Origin: Coniochaeta sp. PMI_546
Taxonomy: Eukaryota; Ascomycota; Sordariomycetes; Coniochaetales; Coniochaetaceae
DNA: 64,000 nt
Assembly (NCBI GenBank): GCA_021432605.1
Contig: MU271146.1
Span: forward strand, 1,736,001 to 1,800,000
Direction of reading: 5' to 3'
The notes beneath the pieces were generated by a model that was not told the DNA's origin, ran no database searches, and saw only the letters and a program-made list of their open reading frames with translations. Below, piece by piece: positions 22,894 to 34,309 of this stretch. Each line of letters begins with the position of its first letter. The first letter of the stretch is position 1. The translations under genes were made by a program, and so were the position numbers.

Positions 22894-25800
22894 ATGGTCA
22901 AGAAGGGCAAAGACAAGAGCACCCCTGCTCCGGCACCAACCCCGGCTGCCGCACCGAGCAAAGGGAAAAATCAGAAAGCCAAGCCAAAGCCACCAGAGGA
23001 TGACTTCATTGTCTTTACCACCGGAGACAAAGACCCGAAGAACAGACGAGGTGGCGGCCCAGCCAACAAGTCAGGACCGTCCGCTTCGGATGCCCAGCAA
23101 GAAGAGGGCGCTCTCGGGCCCCCTAAACCGACAGTAAAGCAAATCATCGGTGGTGCCTCATGGACCGGCAAGTTGCCGGTCAATCTTCTGTCTGAGCATT
23201 GCCAAAAGCAAAAATGGGACAGGCCGGACTATCATACTGTAAGCTGCCATCAACATGAGAACGTACTCCGTGAACCCGTTACTGATGAAGATATCAGCGT
23301 CAAACTCCGGAGGGATACTCTGTCTTTGTGAGTCTAAGCGCGAAGAATCCCAAGACCCAGGAGACTGTCAAGCTGCAGCCGTTCAAGCTGCCTCCCAGCC
23401 ATATACACATGGTCACCAAACCTACGGCACTAGAAGCAAAGCACGCTGCTGCCACATATGCGCTCTTCCGGGTATGCAGTATGAAGAACATTCACATGAT
23501 GCTTCCACCTGATTACAAGTCGCTGTGGAAGGAGTTCGAAGCACTAAAGAAGCAAGATGTCAAGGAAGGCAAAGCCTGGATGTACGAGGCTGATCCGTTC
23601 ACGGCACTGCGAGAACGAGAGGACGCCAAGGCTGCGGCCGAGAAGAAGAGGAAGGACATACAAGCTGCCAAAGAGAAGGCAGCCAATATGCCTGGAGCTT
23701 CCGGTCTGGTCCTCAGGAACAATACTCCTGGGGCGGCCGGTGGCGGTAATCCCATGAGAGGTTGGACGAATGTGCCTAAGATTGAGATGGGCAACAAGAC
23801 CCGTGCTCATGTCGAGGATCTTCTCCGGCGACGGACGGTGTGGAACCCGCATGGTGTGGTTATGACAGCAGCGCAGAAGGACGCCATCGTGAAGGAGTTC
23901 AAGGGCTTGGGTTTCCGACAGAGCCATATCGAGGAGGCTGTCGAAGAGTGCAAAGATCGCGAGGAGTCCCTGGAATGGTTGCTGATCCACGTGCCTGAGG
24001 ACGACCTCCCCCGTTGGGCGTTGCCCCAGAGTTACACCGCCGGCGTGAGCGTCGGTGCGAGTGACCTCCGAAGAGAGGGTGCCATCAAGCGCCTGGCTCA
24101 GTCGGGATATTCTGCCGACCTCTGCCGTAAGGTTTTTGACGCCAGTGGGGGTGACGAGGGGAGAGCTGCCGAGGCTCTTCAAAAGCTGTTGTTGACGGGA
24201 GAAGGCGAGAGTGACGGAAGAGAAAGCCCTGCTGAGTGGGAGACTGGCCCAAGTGATCCCTCGAAAACTGCAGACGAGTGCTGGGAAGAGGAGATGTCCA
24301 GTCTCGAAGCTGGCTTCGGTGATCAGTACAGCCGGCTCTCGCCTGAAGTCTGCCAAATCAAGATGCTAGGGGTCACTAATGGTCCAACTCGAGACATCGA
24401 AACATTCATACAATTCCGGAAATCACCACACTACCCCCAAGAGGTGATTCTGTCTGTGGTCGCGAACTTACCAGCATACATCAAGTTGAGCATTCTCAAG
24501 AAGGCACTGGCATACGCTGCTGAGTCTTTAGAAGGAGAGGATATGAAGATATACTTCATCGCTAGCTGGATCCAAGAAACCATCAACGACATCATCGACA
24601 AGCCTGGAGCTTTGCGGGAAGTGGCAACAGTCGCCTCCACAGCTTCGGAGGAACGGACCAAAGCTCAGCTCAGAACCAGAAAGAGAGCTTCCCGGCACCC
24701 GAGACCCATGAACTGGACGCCGAGCCCACAGTCCAAGGAAGAATTCCTGCGAAGGCAACAGAGCCCAGCGTACCAAAAGATGGTTTCAGGACGGCAGAAG
24801 CTGCCTGCCTGGCAGGTGCAGGAAGAGATTGTCCAAACGGTCAGTGAAAACCAGGTCACCATCATATCCGGAGAGACGGGTTCCGGAAAGTCTACGCAGT
24901 CTGTCCAGTTCATTCTGGACGATTTGTACATGAAAGCCCTCGGCAACTCGGCCAACATGATCGTGACGCAGCCGAGACGAATCTCAGCGCTAGGTCTAGC
25001 AGACCGTGTCAGCGAAGAGCGCTGCTCGCAAGTTGGCCAAGAAGTTGGTTATTCGATCCGTGGTGAAAACAAGACAAGCATGAAGACCAAGATCACGTTT
25101 GTTACTACGGGAGTCTTACTCAGACGGCTTCAGACGTCAGGTGGGAGGATCGAGGACGTGGTAGCCTCTCTAGCGGACGTCAGCCACGTAGTTATCGATG
25201 AGGTTCACGAACGGAGTCTCGACACCGACTTCCTGCTCAGCATCTTGCGAGATGTCTTGAGGAAACGGAAGGATCTGAAGCTCATCCTCATGAGTGCCAC
25301 GTTGGACTCGGCAACCTTTAGGGATTACTTCACGGCTGACAGGAGCCAGTATTTGACGGTTGGCATGGTCGAGATTGCTGGTCGGACATTCCCCGTCCAA
25401 GACTTCTACCTCGACGATGTCATCCACATGACCGGTTTCGCCATAAACGATCGTTGGAATTATCGGGACGAGGATGCGAGCAAGACTTCCGACGCCGCAA
25501 CAGACCCGATCAACAAGACGATCCAGAGGCTCGGTAGTCGTATCAACTACGATCTCCTCGCGGAGACTGTGAAGGCTATCGATAACGACCTGTCTCAAAC
25601 ACAGAAATCAGGAGGTATTCTGGTCTTCCTTCCCGGAGTGGCCGAGATCAACCGTGCTTGCAATGCCCTCCGCACAATTTCATCACTGTATGTCCTTCCA
25701 CTCCACGCCTCCCTAGAGACGAAGGAGCAGAGGAAGGTCTTCGCAGCAGCACCACCCGGTAAGCGAAAGGTCGTCGTGGCCACCAACGTCGCCGAAACAT

Positions 25801-27186
25801 CTATCACCATCGACGACATCGTGGCCGTCATCGACAGTGGCCGTGTCAAGGAGACCTCCTTCGACCCGCAGAACAACATGCGCAAGCTTGAAGAGACATG
25901 GGCCTCCCGCGCAGCATGCAAGCAGCGCAGAGGCCGAGCCGGACGTGTACAGGCCGGCAAATGTTACAAGCTCTACACCCGCAACCTAGAAATGCAGATG
26001 GCCGAGCGACCTGAGCCGGAAATCCGCCGCGTGCCCCTGGAACAGCTCTGCTTGTCAGTGCGGGCCATGGGTATTAAAGACGTCCCCGCGTTCCTGTCAG
26101 GCACGCCGACACCGCCAGAAGCCACCGCTGTCGAAGGCGCAATCACCATGCTCCGGCGCATGGGCGCACTGGACGGCGAGGAGCTCACAGCACTCGGCCA
26201 GCAGCTAGCCATGATCCCCGCCGACCTCCGCTGCGGCAAGCTCATGGTCTTCGGCGCCATCTTCGGCTGCCTCGACGACTGCGTCACCATAGCCGCCATC
26301 CTCAGCACGAGGAGTCCCTTCCTCTCCCCGCCAGACAAGCGCGACCAGGCCAAGGAGGCGAAGCTCCGCTTCTCGCGCGGCGACGGCGATCTGCTGACCG
26401 ATCTGCGCGCCTTCCAACAATTCGACGACATGATGGCCGAGCGGCTCGGGCAGCGGCAGGTCCGGTCCTGGTGCGACGAGAACTTCCTGTCGTTCAACAC
26501 GCTGTCCGACATCGCGTCCACGCGCACGCAGTACTACTCTTCCCTGTCAGAGATCGGCTTCGCAAGCAGCGGGTCGGCAGTGTCTAAGACGGCGCAGCCG
26601 AGCATGACGCTGCTGCGCGCCCTGACGGCGTCGGCCTTTACGCCGCAGATTGCCAGGATCCAGTTCCCCGATAAGAAGTTCGCGTCGAGCATGAGCGGTG
26701 CGGTCGAGCTGGACCCGGAGGCGAAGACGATCAAGTATTTCAACCAGGAGAACGGACGGGTCTTTGTCCATCCCAGCAGCACCATGTTTGACAACCAGAA
26801 TTTCCCCGGAGGTGCGGCGTTCTTGTCGTACTTTACGCTCATGGCTACGAGCAAGGTGTTTATCAGGGATCTTACTCGTGAGTTTAACACTGACAGTGTG
26901 CTGGTATGTGGCACTTTTGCTAATTATGTTTGTAGCCTTCAACTCCTACACGCTTCTCCTCTTCTCCGGCGGTATCGAGCTGGACACGCTGGGTCGCGGC
27001 CTTGTGGTTGATGGGTGGCTGAGGCTGCGGGGGTGGGCGAGGATAGGTGTACTTGTGTCGAGGCTGAGGGGCATGGTGGACGATATCATTGCGATGAAGG
27101 TGGATGACCCTTCGGTTGACCTTACGACGAATGAGGTTATCAAGGCGGTGGTCAAGCTCATTGAGTTGGATGGGCTGGATGCGTAA
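22894..27186 (+). CDS. DExH-box ATP-dependent RNA helicase, DHX57/Ucp12-like
   Basis: Exons 22894-23238, 23298-26877 and 26936-27186 join in frame to about 1391 residues through introns of 59 and 58 nt. After a Lys/Pro/Ala-rich N terminus come a double-strand-RNA-binding-like block, a UBA-like segment (AIVKEFKGLGFRQSHIEEAV) and a possible RWD region. The helicase core holds motif I GETGSGKST (about residue 640), Ia TQPRRISA, II DEVH (about 748), III MSAT, V TNVAETSIT and VI QRRGRAGR (about 990). HA2 and OB-fold regions follow, ending with the YTLLLFSGGIELD block encoded across the last splice. This order matches DHX57 and fission yeast Ucp12. A role in RNA or ribonucleoprotein remodelling is known for the superfamily, but the exact substrate is not. 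All catalytic motifs look intact. Confidence 0.9.
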
Positions 27187-27569
27187 GGGGTGAAATACAG
27201 GAGAGTGAAAGGTATAACCGGATATAGATGATGGATCAGTATATATATGAGGAGGACATTACAGCGCATATAAATCGTCGTGTGATGAGAACCGCACTTG
27301 AAGTTGATATACTCTGCTCCTGTTCAATGTGAGAGGAAGGCGATAGTCCTATCTTCCTACGATATATACAAACAAAATACCCAATCGACAGTCACCGTTG
27401 GTGGCAGATTCTGTGGTCAAGGGGACAAGCTCGTCAACCACAACAAGCGTTGCTTGACTTAGGACAGGATGGCCAGACGGCTGCCGGTAGACAAAGAGAT
27501 ATTGTAAGACCAGCGAGCTGCCGCTACAAGCCTTGTTGGAATGATAAGATTAGAAGAGCGAAGCTGCAT
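27187..27569. other. Convergent intergenic stretch
   Basis: The stretch between the helicase stop and the possible 3' end of the glycosidase frame contains AT-rich segments such as ATATATATGAGG near 27241. These would suit 3' end formation on both strands. No gene is seen. Confidence 0.45.
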
Positions 27570-27966
27570 CTAGACATCCCGTATATTCCACCCTGGCGGC
27601 GGTGGTGTTGTGAAATGCTCCTCCATGGCCTCCCAGTCAACCACGCCAGGCTCGCGCTCTTGCATCTGCAAAGGCTCAAAATCGTCGTCATACTCCAACA
27701 CTGTCTTGCCGTCGGACAATAGCAAGTCCCGCATGTACCAATCTTCCTTGACTTCCTCTCCTTCCAGCTCCTGAGCCAACACCTCGTCATCCAACTCGTC
27801 AACCTCCAAAATGTCAACATACTCATCATCATACCACATCACCCACCCCTTCACCCCTCCACCAGCCACCTCCCCCTCCCATCCCCCAAGTCTAACCCAC
27901 CCCCCAGTCTCATCCGGCGTCTCAACAACCGCCACCACCCCCTCACCGTAGCAAACCCCCCCCTAG
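27570..27966 (-). other. Coding-like continuation of the GH78 gene in the neighbouring frame
   Basis: Reading the minus strand from 27966, this frame stays open for about 130 codons to a TGA at 27570. Its composition is strongly protein-like: VVAVVETPDETGGW, then VMWYDDEYVDILEVDELDD and a Trp/Glu-rich tail. It begins inside the run of eight G (27963-27956) where the upstream glycosidase frame turns into Arg/Gly-rich sequence. I read it as the true C terminus of that glycosidase, displaced by one base. A separate small gene is less likely because there is no ATG at its head. Confidence 0.5.
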
Positions 27967-30099
27967 CCCACCCAAGCCACCGACTAAGTCTCGGCCTAAC
28001 CTCCCACTCCTCCCCTCCGGGGCTCAGCAGCCCAACCCCCAGCACCCCCGACACCAACACTCCCGTAGGCGCAGAACTCCACCCGTGCGCATGGCTGTTC
28101 CGCGCCGCCGACCAGTAGGCAGGGTACTGCACGTGACCGTCCACCCTGAACCCCTCCGCCAGGGTCGAGTTGGTGAACCCCGGTCCGTCGAGGAGGTATC
28201 CCCATTCCAGGAGCGCCAGCTCGACAGCTCGGTCGACGTTGTCTGCTGCCGCGGCGTGGGCGAGGAGTTCGAAGCCCGATGCGAAGGGGGATATGACGTT
28301 TGGGAATTCCACGGCGGGTGCGCCGAAGCGGGTCCAGCGCGAGCGGAGGGAGGTGGATATGAGGTCCGCGGACGGGGCGGGGGAGAGGGTGGTGTTGAGT
28401 CGGAGGTGGGATTTGGGGTCTGACCATGGGGTCCCGGAGGGGGTGAGGTTGAGCCCTGCTATCAGGACCCAGGCGTTGCCGTCTTGCGGGTCGACGTGGC
28501 TCGAGCCGAGACAATTCCTGGCGCCGACGTTGTCGGAGAAGAGGGTTGTGTTGGGGCAGTAGAGCCGGGCTAGGCCGGATTCTAGGGTGTGTTGGAGAGA
28601 CTTCCAGGTGGAGAGGGTTGAAGCGGAAGTGGAGTTGTCGTACAGCCAGGTGGCGAGGATTGCTGATTTGGTGAGGACCGTGTGTAGCATGGCTGAGGCT
28701 TCGAGGTTGTGACCCGTCATCCCTGGGCGTAGCCAGTCTGCCGTGGAGGAGACGTGGAGAAGGCCCAGGTCGTCGACTTTGGCCATACTGACATTTAGAG
28801 CGCGGAGGTAGGCCGGCCACTTTTCGCGGAGCCAAGCCAAGTCGCCTGAGTACAGCACGTAGTTGTATGTTCCCAGTAGGGTGTGCATGTGGTAGGTATC
28901 GCTGAACTCGCCGTGGTAGCCCATGGGCGGGCCGGCATATGGCAGGGATCCATCGTCGTACTGGTGCTCGTAGAGCACGTCTAGCGCGTTCCGGACGGCT
29001 GACATGTCGTACGTGCTCACTGCTATTCCGGGGATGGCGATGTACATATCACCAGGCCAGACCACCCTGTCACGCTTGGCGCCGTCGGTTGTCACGGCTG
29101 AGCCTTTGGATATTGTGAAGTTGGAGTACCACGACCCTTGGGGCGACTTGTTCCCGTCGACGAGTCGGTTATAGTCGATCAGTGCAGACCCCTCCCTGGG
29201 GTCGATGGTGGACAGCTGCAGCGTGTAGGCCCCTGCATACCAGATCCTGTTCAGCAGGTTGCTGGAGCTGTAGAAGTAGCCCGAGTAGGCACGTCCGTTG
29301 GATTGGGAGGGAAAGGCGGTGCAATTGACCCAAACACCGGATAGAGAAACCCAGGCTCGGTTGTATTGTGACGTCGTGCTGCCGGTTTCGTAGGATGACA
29401 CTGGTATACGGCCATGATCTTGATCATGGCCGAGGACTTTCTGTGTAGCTGCTCCAAGATAGTCAATAGTATCCCAAACCCTCGCCAGCCGTCCGCCTTT
29501 CCTGCTATCGGCATACCAACGGTAAGGCAGAGAGATGGTCAGGTACTTGAACGCGCCTCTCACAAAGTCCGGATCGACACAGGCCTGACCACTATCATTA
29601 CCAAACTTGAACGCAAGGGCTAAGTCCCTCTCCTGTCGATCGGTAGTGGCATCCGGCAGTGTGTCGGCGAACCATGAGGACTCTGAGTAGGCCAGGTTCA
29701 CTTCCGGCTCTCCATCCACAGCCTCGACTTCGAAGCAGACCCTGGTCCCAGGTTCATCAATACAAGGTACCTCCGGAGACAACAGATGACTTACCGTCCA
29801 GCGATATTCTCATCGAATTCCAGCGTGAGGACACCCCCCGGTCCTATGGCGATGCCGCCGCCGGGCTCATGGCCGCCACGAGCCCATCCATTGACGCCGG
29901 AGGTCGACACGTTCCCTTTGACCTTCCATATCCTCGCCGGAGTGATCCTGGTCTTGTCTCTTGGTGCCTTGATGTATTTCTCCCACGGTCCAGGGAAGAT
30001 GGTGGTGTTTGGAAGTGATTCCCAATCGATAAAGGGCCGTGTTGCCGCAAGTCCAGCGGCTGCGAGTGGAAGTAGAGTGAGGAGACCTCGCAACTTCAT
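27851..30099 (-). CDS. Secreted GH78-like six-hairpin glycosidase (alpha-L-rhamnosidase-like)
   Basis: Exon 1 is 30099-29795. A GTAAGT intron of 53 nt ends at an ACCAG acceptor (29742), and exon 2 starts at 29741. The intact frame gives about 731 residues. MKLRGLLTLLPLAAAGLA is a signal peptide. An N-terminal beta-sandwich region is followed by an (alpha/alpha)6 barrel containing KRDRVVWPGD, which aligns with the acidic catalytic motif of GH78, then YHGEFSDTYHMH, TADWLRPG and the conserved-type SHAHGWSSAPTG motif. Several N-glycosylation sequons fit secretion. Family members release L-rhamnose from plant glycosides, but substrate is inferred only. After the run of eight G at 27963-27956 the frame becomes Arg/Gly-rich (RLLRRRMRLGGG), while a neighbouring frame continues plausibly to 27570. 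The real C terminus therefore probably lies there. Confidence 0.78.
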
Positions 30100-31351
30100 C
30101 GCGTTCAAGCGCAGAGTATATGTCTCATGTCACGGAGTAGTCTAAGTCGAAAAGCATACACAGGCCTGGTATAATACCTATCTGATCTGGTCAACCTGGA
30201 TTTGAAAAGTAGGAAGTTTCCCAGGATTGGAGTGATTGAATATCATGTTACACCCCCAACGCGTGATCCTCAGGTTCACCTAAAGCTTGTTAGTGTCCCC
30301 GGCACTGCCGCCGGCGTTACACCTTATACCAGGTTCAAAATGCCAGGGTCGGTTTGACACCCTTCCACATCTCGACATAGCTGCCTCGTCGTATCATGTC
30401 TGCCGAACTTTTAGGATACCACCTTGCCGCGATAGCGTCAGGATCTAGCTCTCAGGATCTTAGTTGCCCAGGTAGCTACTGTATCGGAGGGGTCATGTCC
30501 GGCCCTTGTAGGGGTGTATTAAGGTACCATTACTGGCATTCTCAATTCTACAGTTCGCTTACAACTACCACCCTACGCCGTGTCACATCCGGAACGGAGT
30601 GTCCTATCTCGGTTTAACACGCATTATTTTGGCAACGAGACTATTAGCATTGTACTATCGTACTCAATTGCGCTTTACGCAAATGTCGAGCTGTTGAGCC
30701 GTTAAGATCCTCCAAGTCAACCACCACTTGGCAGCGACATATAGACAGAAAACTCGGCATCTCGATGGGTATTCCAGCGATATACACGTCATGCACTAGC
30801 AATGACAAAACCGCTTTTTCCTCCTCCACTACCTGACTATTCCTTTGATATAGCCAGTTCCACACCCTGTCCTCTCAGGTGTGGCTGTTCCTTGCACGCA
30901 AGGTTGTTCGGGTTGGAGCTTTCAAGCTACCATTCAGGACCCGTTTCAACTCCTCAGATTGCTCGTCTCTCCTCAGGTCGCTTAACTCGTCGTCCTCTCC
31001 CTTGTACTTCTAGGCTGGAGCTTTAAAGCCACCATAGGGCCTGGTGCTGCTTGAGCAATGCAGTGCTCGCCGCGTCATAAAACAAAGTCAAAATTAAACG
31101 CCGAGTCGGGGTTGTTGTGATGGTGATGGTGCTGTGTTGTGGTGGGGAAAGGGGACAAGGCGGGGATGGTTAGGGTTCTCCAGCCAGCCGTAGTAGTGTC
31201 TGTGTGTGATTTGGGGCAGTCGGGTATCGTGGGCTTGTCTCGGCTCGATGCGTCGAGTTGGCGTGGAGGCTGGCGCATGCCCTTGGACCAAAATGGAACA
31301 TTCGAGACCCTAACATAATGGCCACGGCGGGGCGTTAGGTGCGAAAGAGCT
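30100..31351. other. Intergenic stretch between glycosidase promoter and importin alpha 3' end
   Basis: The stretch holds AAGGTACC at 30521-30528 and a diverged tandem duplication at 30873-31036, listed separately. Open frames are short and not protein-like. A conventional TATA element is not evident. Confidence 0.45.
30873..31036. repeat. Diverged tandem duplication, two units of about 95 bp
   Basis: Unit one (30873-30935) and unit two (30971-31036) both begin CTCAGGT and both end about 55-60 bp later in TGGAGCTTT, then AAGC, then ACCAT. The interior has diverged strongly. I see only two units. It may be an old local duplication in the upstream region of the glycosidase gene. Confidence 0.4.
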
Positions 31352-33382
31352 TTACATGTCCATCGACTCAGCGCCGTTTGCGCCTCCAAAGTTGAAGCCA
31401 CCCTGAGCACCGTTGGCACCGAAGCCGAAGCTCTGAGAGCCGGCCTGGCCGGGTTGACCCATACCCTCGTCGGCCGCCTCGTCCTCGTCCGAGAAGTACT
31501 TCTCAATAATGTTGTATGCCTTCATGTAGATCTCCTCATTGGCGTTGGTCTGGCACTCGTGGATCTTCTCCATGCCGCCGCATTCCTCGATGAAGAGCGC
31601 GTAACGGTTGATCGACTCGGGGCCCTCTCCAGCAGCCTGCTTGTCCAAGTCGCCAACCTTCAGGATGTTCTCCAGACCATCAAGCGCAACCTGGATGATC
31701 TTGTTGTCGGGGCATGCGAGAAGATCGCACAGGGGCTTGATGCATCCCTGTTGGACGAGGTAACGGATCTGATCCGGCTTCTGGAGGCCACCCGAGGTAG
31801 CATTGCTGATAGCCCAGCAAGCCTCCTTGCGCGTCTTCAGATCTCCGTTAGAGAGCAGGTGGATCAGCGGCGGGATGATGTTGGCGTCGATGACAGCCTG
31901 GATCTGAGCCGAGTTCCCAGCGGTGATGTTGGAGATCGTCCAGCAGGCCTCCTTGCGGATGCCATCCTTGTTAGAGCTAAGCAGCGACAGGAGGCAAGGG
32001 AGGGCGCCACAGTTAATGATAACCTGGGTCTGAACGTCATCTCCGGTAACGATATTGCCAACGGAGCGGAGAGCCGGAGTCTGGACTGAAGTCGAAGCGT
32101 GCATGAGCAGCTCTACAAGGCGGCGGGGGATGCCGGCCTCGATGACGGCCTGAATCTTGTCATTAGAACCATCCGAAAGATACGAGATCGCCCAGCAAGC
32201 ATCGATCAGGACTTCGTCGTCTAAAGAGTAGACAAGCTTAGCCAGGACAGGCAGAGCCGGCGCAATCTGGAGAACATGTTAGTGAATGTACTTAGCGCGC
32301 ACATGCGTTGTATCGGAGCACAAAAACTTACCGTGTTCCAATCAGGCTGAGGAGTCTTGCCACGGCAGAAGTTGCTAAGCGTCCAGGTGGCGTTGCGCAG
32401 CATGCTCAACTTCCGACTGTCGCCGAGGAGGGCCAACAAAGGTCGCAGAGCACCTTGGGCAAGGACGTAATCTCTGCATTGCGGGCTGTCTCCAGCAATG
32501 TTGCCGAGCGCCCAAACCGCCTGCTCCCTAACATCGGGTTCAGGGCTGGCAAGCAGCTCAACGAAAATGGGGACGGCACCAGCCTCGATGACAACCTGGG
32601 TCTGGGTAGCGGAACCGGAAGCGATGTTGGTCAGGGCCCAGGCAGCCTCGAACTGCACCAGTGTATGAGGCGAGCGAAGGAACTCGACAAAACGGCTCAC
32701 GACACCGGTCTTGATGACCTCTTCGATTGGAGGGTTCCGCTCCTTTGACAACAGCTTCCTGAATCTTGTGGTGGCTTGAATTTGAGCGTCGATCTGGTCG
32801 GAGAAGACACCGGCGACCATCTGAGGAAGGTCCTCGTTGAGCTATGAGAAGTTAGCATTTTGACCTTGAATCGTACCTATGCATGCAAAGAATGCTCTGG
32901 ATTTGATATGATGGCGAAACCATGACGATATTGGTGATTTGTCTCTCCCTTTTTGTCCCATCGAGGTAATTTGATGGGTGTGAGGCATGGCAAATAGACC
33001 GCACGGACAGTTCAAGTTGGCCGCGGGGGGCGGGCTTGAAGCCGATCGAACATGGCCACAGGTCATAATTCATTTGACGAGGACTCGCGGCGCGCAAAGA
33101 CGAGCAGAAATAACAAGACAAGTGTAAAGCAGAAGACCGCCAACGTACCTGAGACTCGGTGGGAGCGGTATCATCATCGCTGTCGGGCGCGGCGCCCAGA
33201 GATGCACCAGGGCGGTTCTCTCCCGTGCCAATACCACGTCGCTTTGCGAGGTTCTCCTCACGCTTGGCTTTCCGGATTTCAACCTGCTGTTCCTCACGGC
33301 GACGGCGAAGTTCTTCGGGCTTGAACGTGTTCTTGGCCTTGAACTGCGTACGCCTGTGCTCTGGGATGTATCGTTCAGCCAT
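31352..33382 (-). CDS. SRP1: Importin subunit alpha (karyopherin alpha, Srp1)
   Basis: Exons 33382-33149, 32841-32332 and 32266-31352 join to 552 residues, the normal family size. Introns are 307 nt (GTACGT donor, GCTAAC branch) and 65 nt. The N terminus is an importin-beta-binding domain with clustered Arg/Lys ([22 protein letters not shown]). The armadillo repeats follow, each with the recurring TxALRxxGNI / ACWxISN / AVWALGNIA pattern and the inner Trp-Asn NLS-binding ladder. The C terminus is acidic (YFSDEDEA) and then Gly/Phe-rich. The protein carries classical NLS cargo with importin beta through nuclear pores. It is divergent from the POT1 gene, with starts about 930 bp apart. The first intron is unusually long for this window. 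Confidence 0.96.
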
Positions 33383-34309
33383 GATTGCGGTTGGGGCTGC
33401 TGTTTGGTAGAGGCGGTGGTGTTTTGAGACAAAGATTGGGTAGTGGGGGATGAGGGGTGAAGGAAGGACTCGGTTTTTTCAATACTGTAGTAGAAAAAAA
33501 AAGGGAAGTCCAGGGTTCAGACGCCTATCGATGGAAATCAGTTGGCCCAAGCTGATGGCTTGATGACGCACAAGAGGGCAGGGGGAAGCCTCTTTTCAGT
33601 GTCGGAAAATGTGTAGATGATTTGAAAAGGAAGAGGAGGAGAGTGCTTGGGACGTGCTGCGATTGAGAAGAAGGGCGGATAGGAAGGGTTTGATTTGATG
33701 CTGTGGGCAGTGTTTGATAGTTACCTGGACCACCGCATGCGGGTCTGGACGTTCTGGGGTTTTTTGTTTTCTTACAGTGCAGAACGCTGCAACGAGTCAG
33801 AGCTGCAATTTTGCACGGCCAAAGCTTTTTGCCTTCCAAGGTTAAGGTACCTTAGGTCCTTTCGATGAATGCGGTCGCGGGGCCAGCAGCAGTGGATGTC
33901 TCAGGCAGCAACTTCTTTGTTCAGGAGCAGTGGAGCATGATCCCCCCACAAATATGACGGCGCCCCTCAGTTAGCGCCAGAGAGGGCACGGACCATATAA
34001 ACGAGGAGCGGTCCGTCCGCAGGTACGTACCTGAAGGCGTACTGTGTAGGGACCTCTCTTTGCACTTTACTGCATAAGGTAGCTTCACGTGGTAACGCGT
34101 CACGGATCTTGAGACGCGTCTCTCCGGAGGACAAAGTGTGCCACCTATTCGGGGACTGACTCCCTCAGCCTTCATTTGATACCTGCCTGTCTTACCCAAG
34201 TGTCAGTGACGCAAAGCGTCTCTGTCCTGAGGTGGGCAGATGAATGGCATTGTTGTTCATCTACCACTGTCGCATCCTTCCACAGTGAAAGTCGGAAAGA
34301 TTGGCCAAG
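33383..34309. promoter_or_regulatory. Divergent promoter region between importin alpha and POT1
   Basis: About 930 bp lie between two oppositely oriented start codons. A TATA-like CATATAAACG occurs near 33994 and the palindromic element AAGGTACCTTAGGTCCT at 33844-33860. A poly-purine run of about nine A is near 33493. No gene is recognised inside. Confidence 0.4.

Noticed and set aside
27925-28020. Intron of 59 nt (GTTAGG to GGTGAG) that would link the two GH78 frames
   Set aside because: Poor donor, acceptor without pyrimidine tract, and it would delete residues that fit the family sandwich; a one-base frameshift in the G run is simpler.
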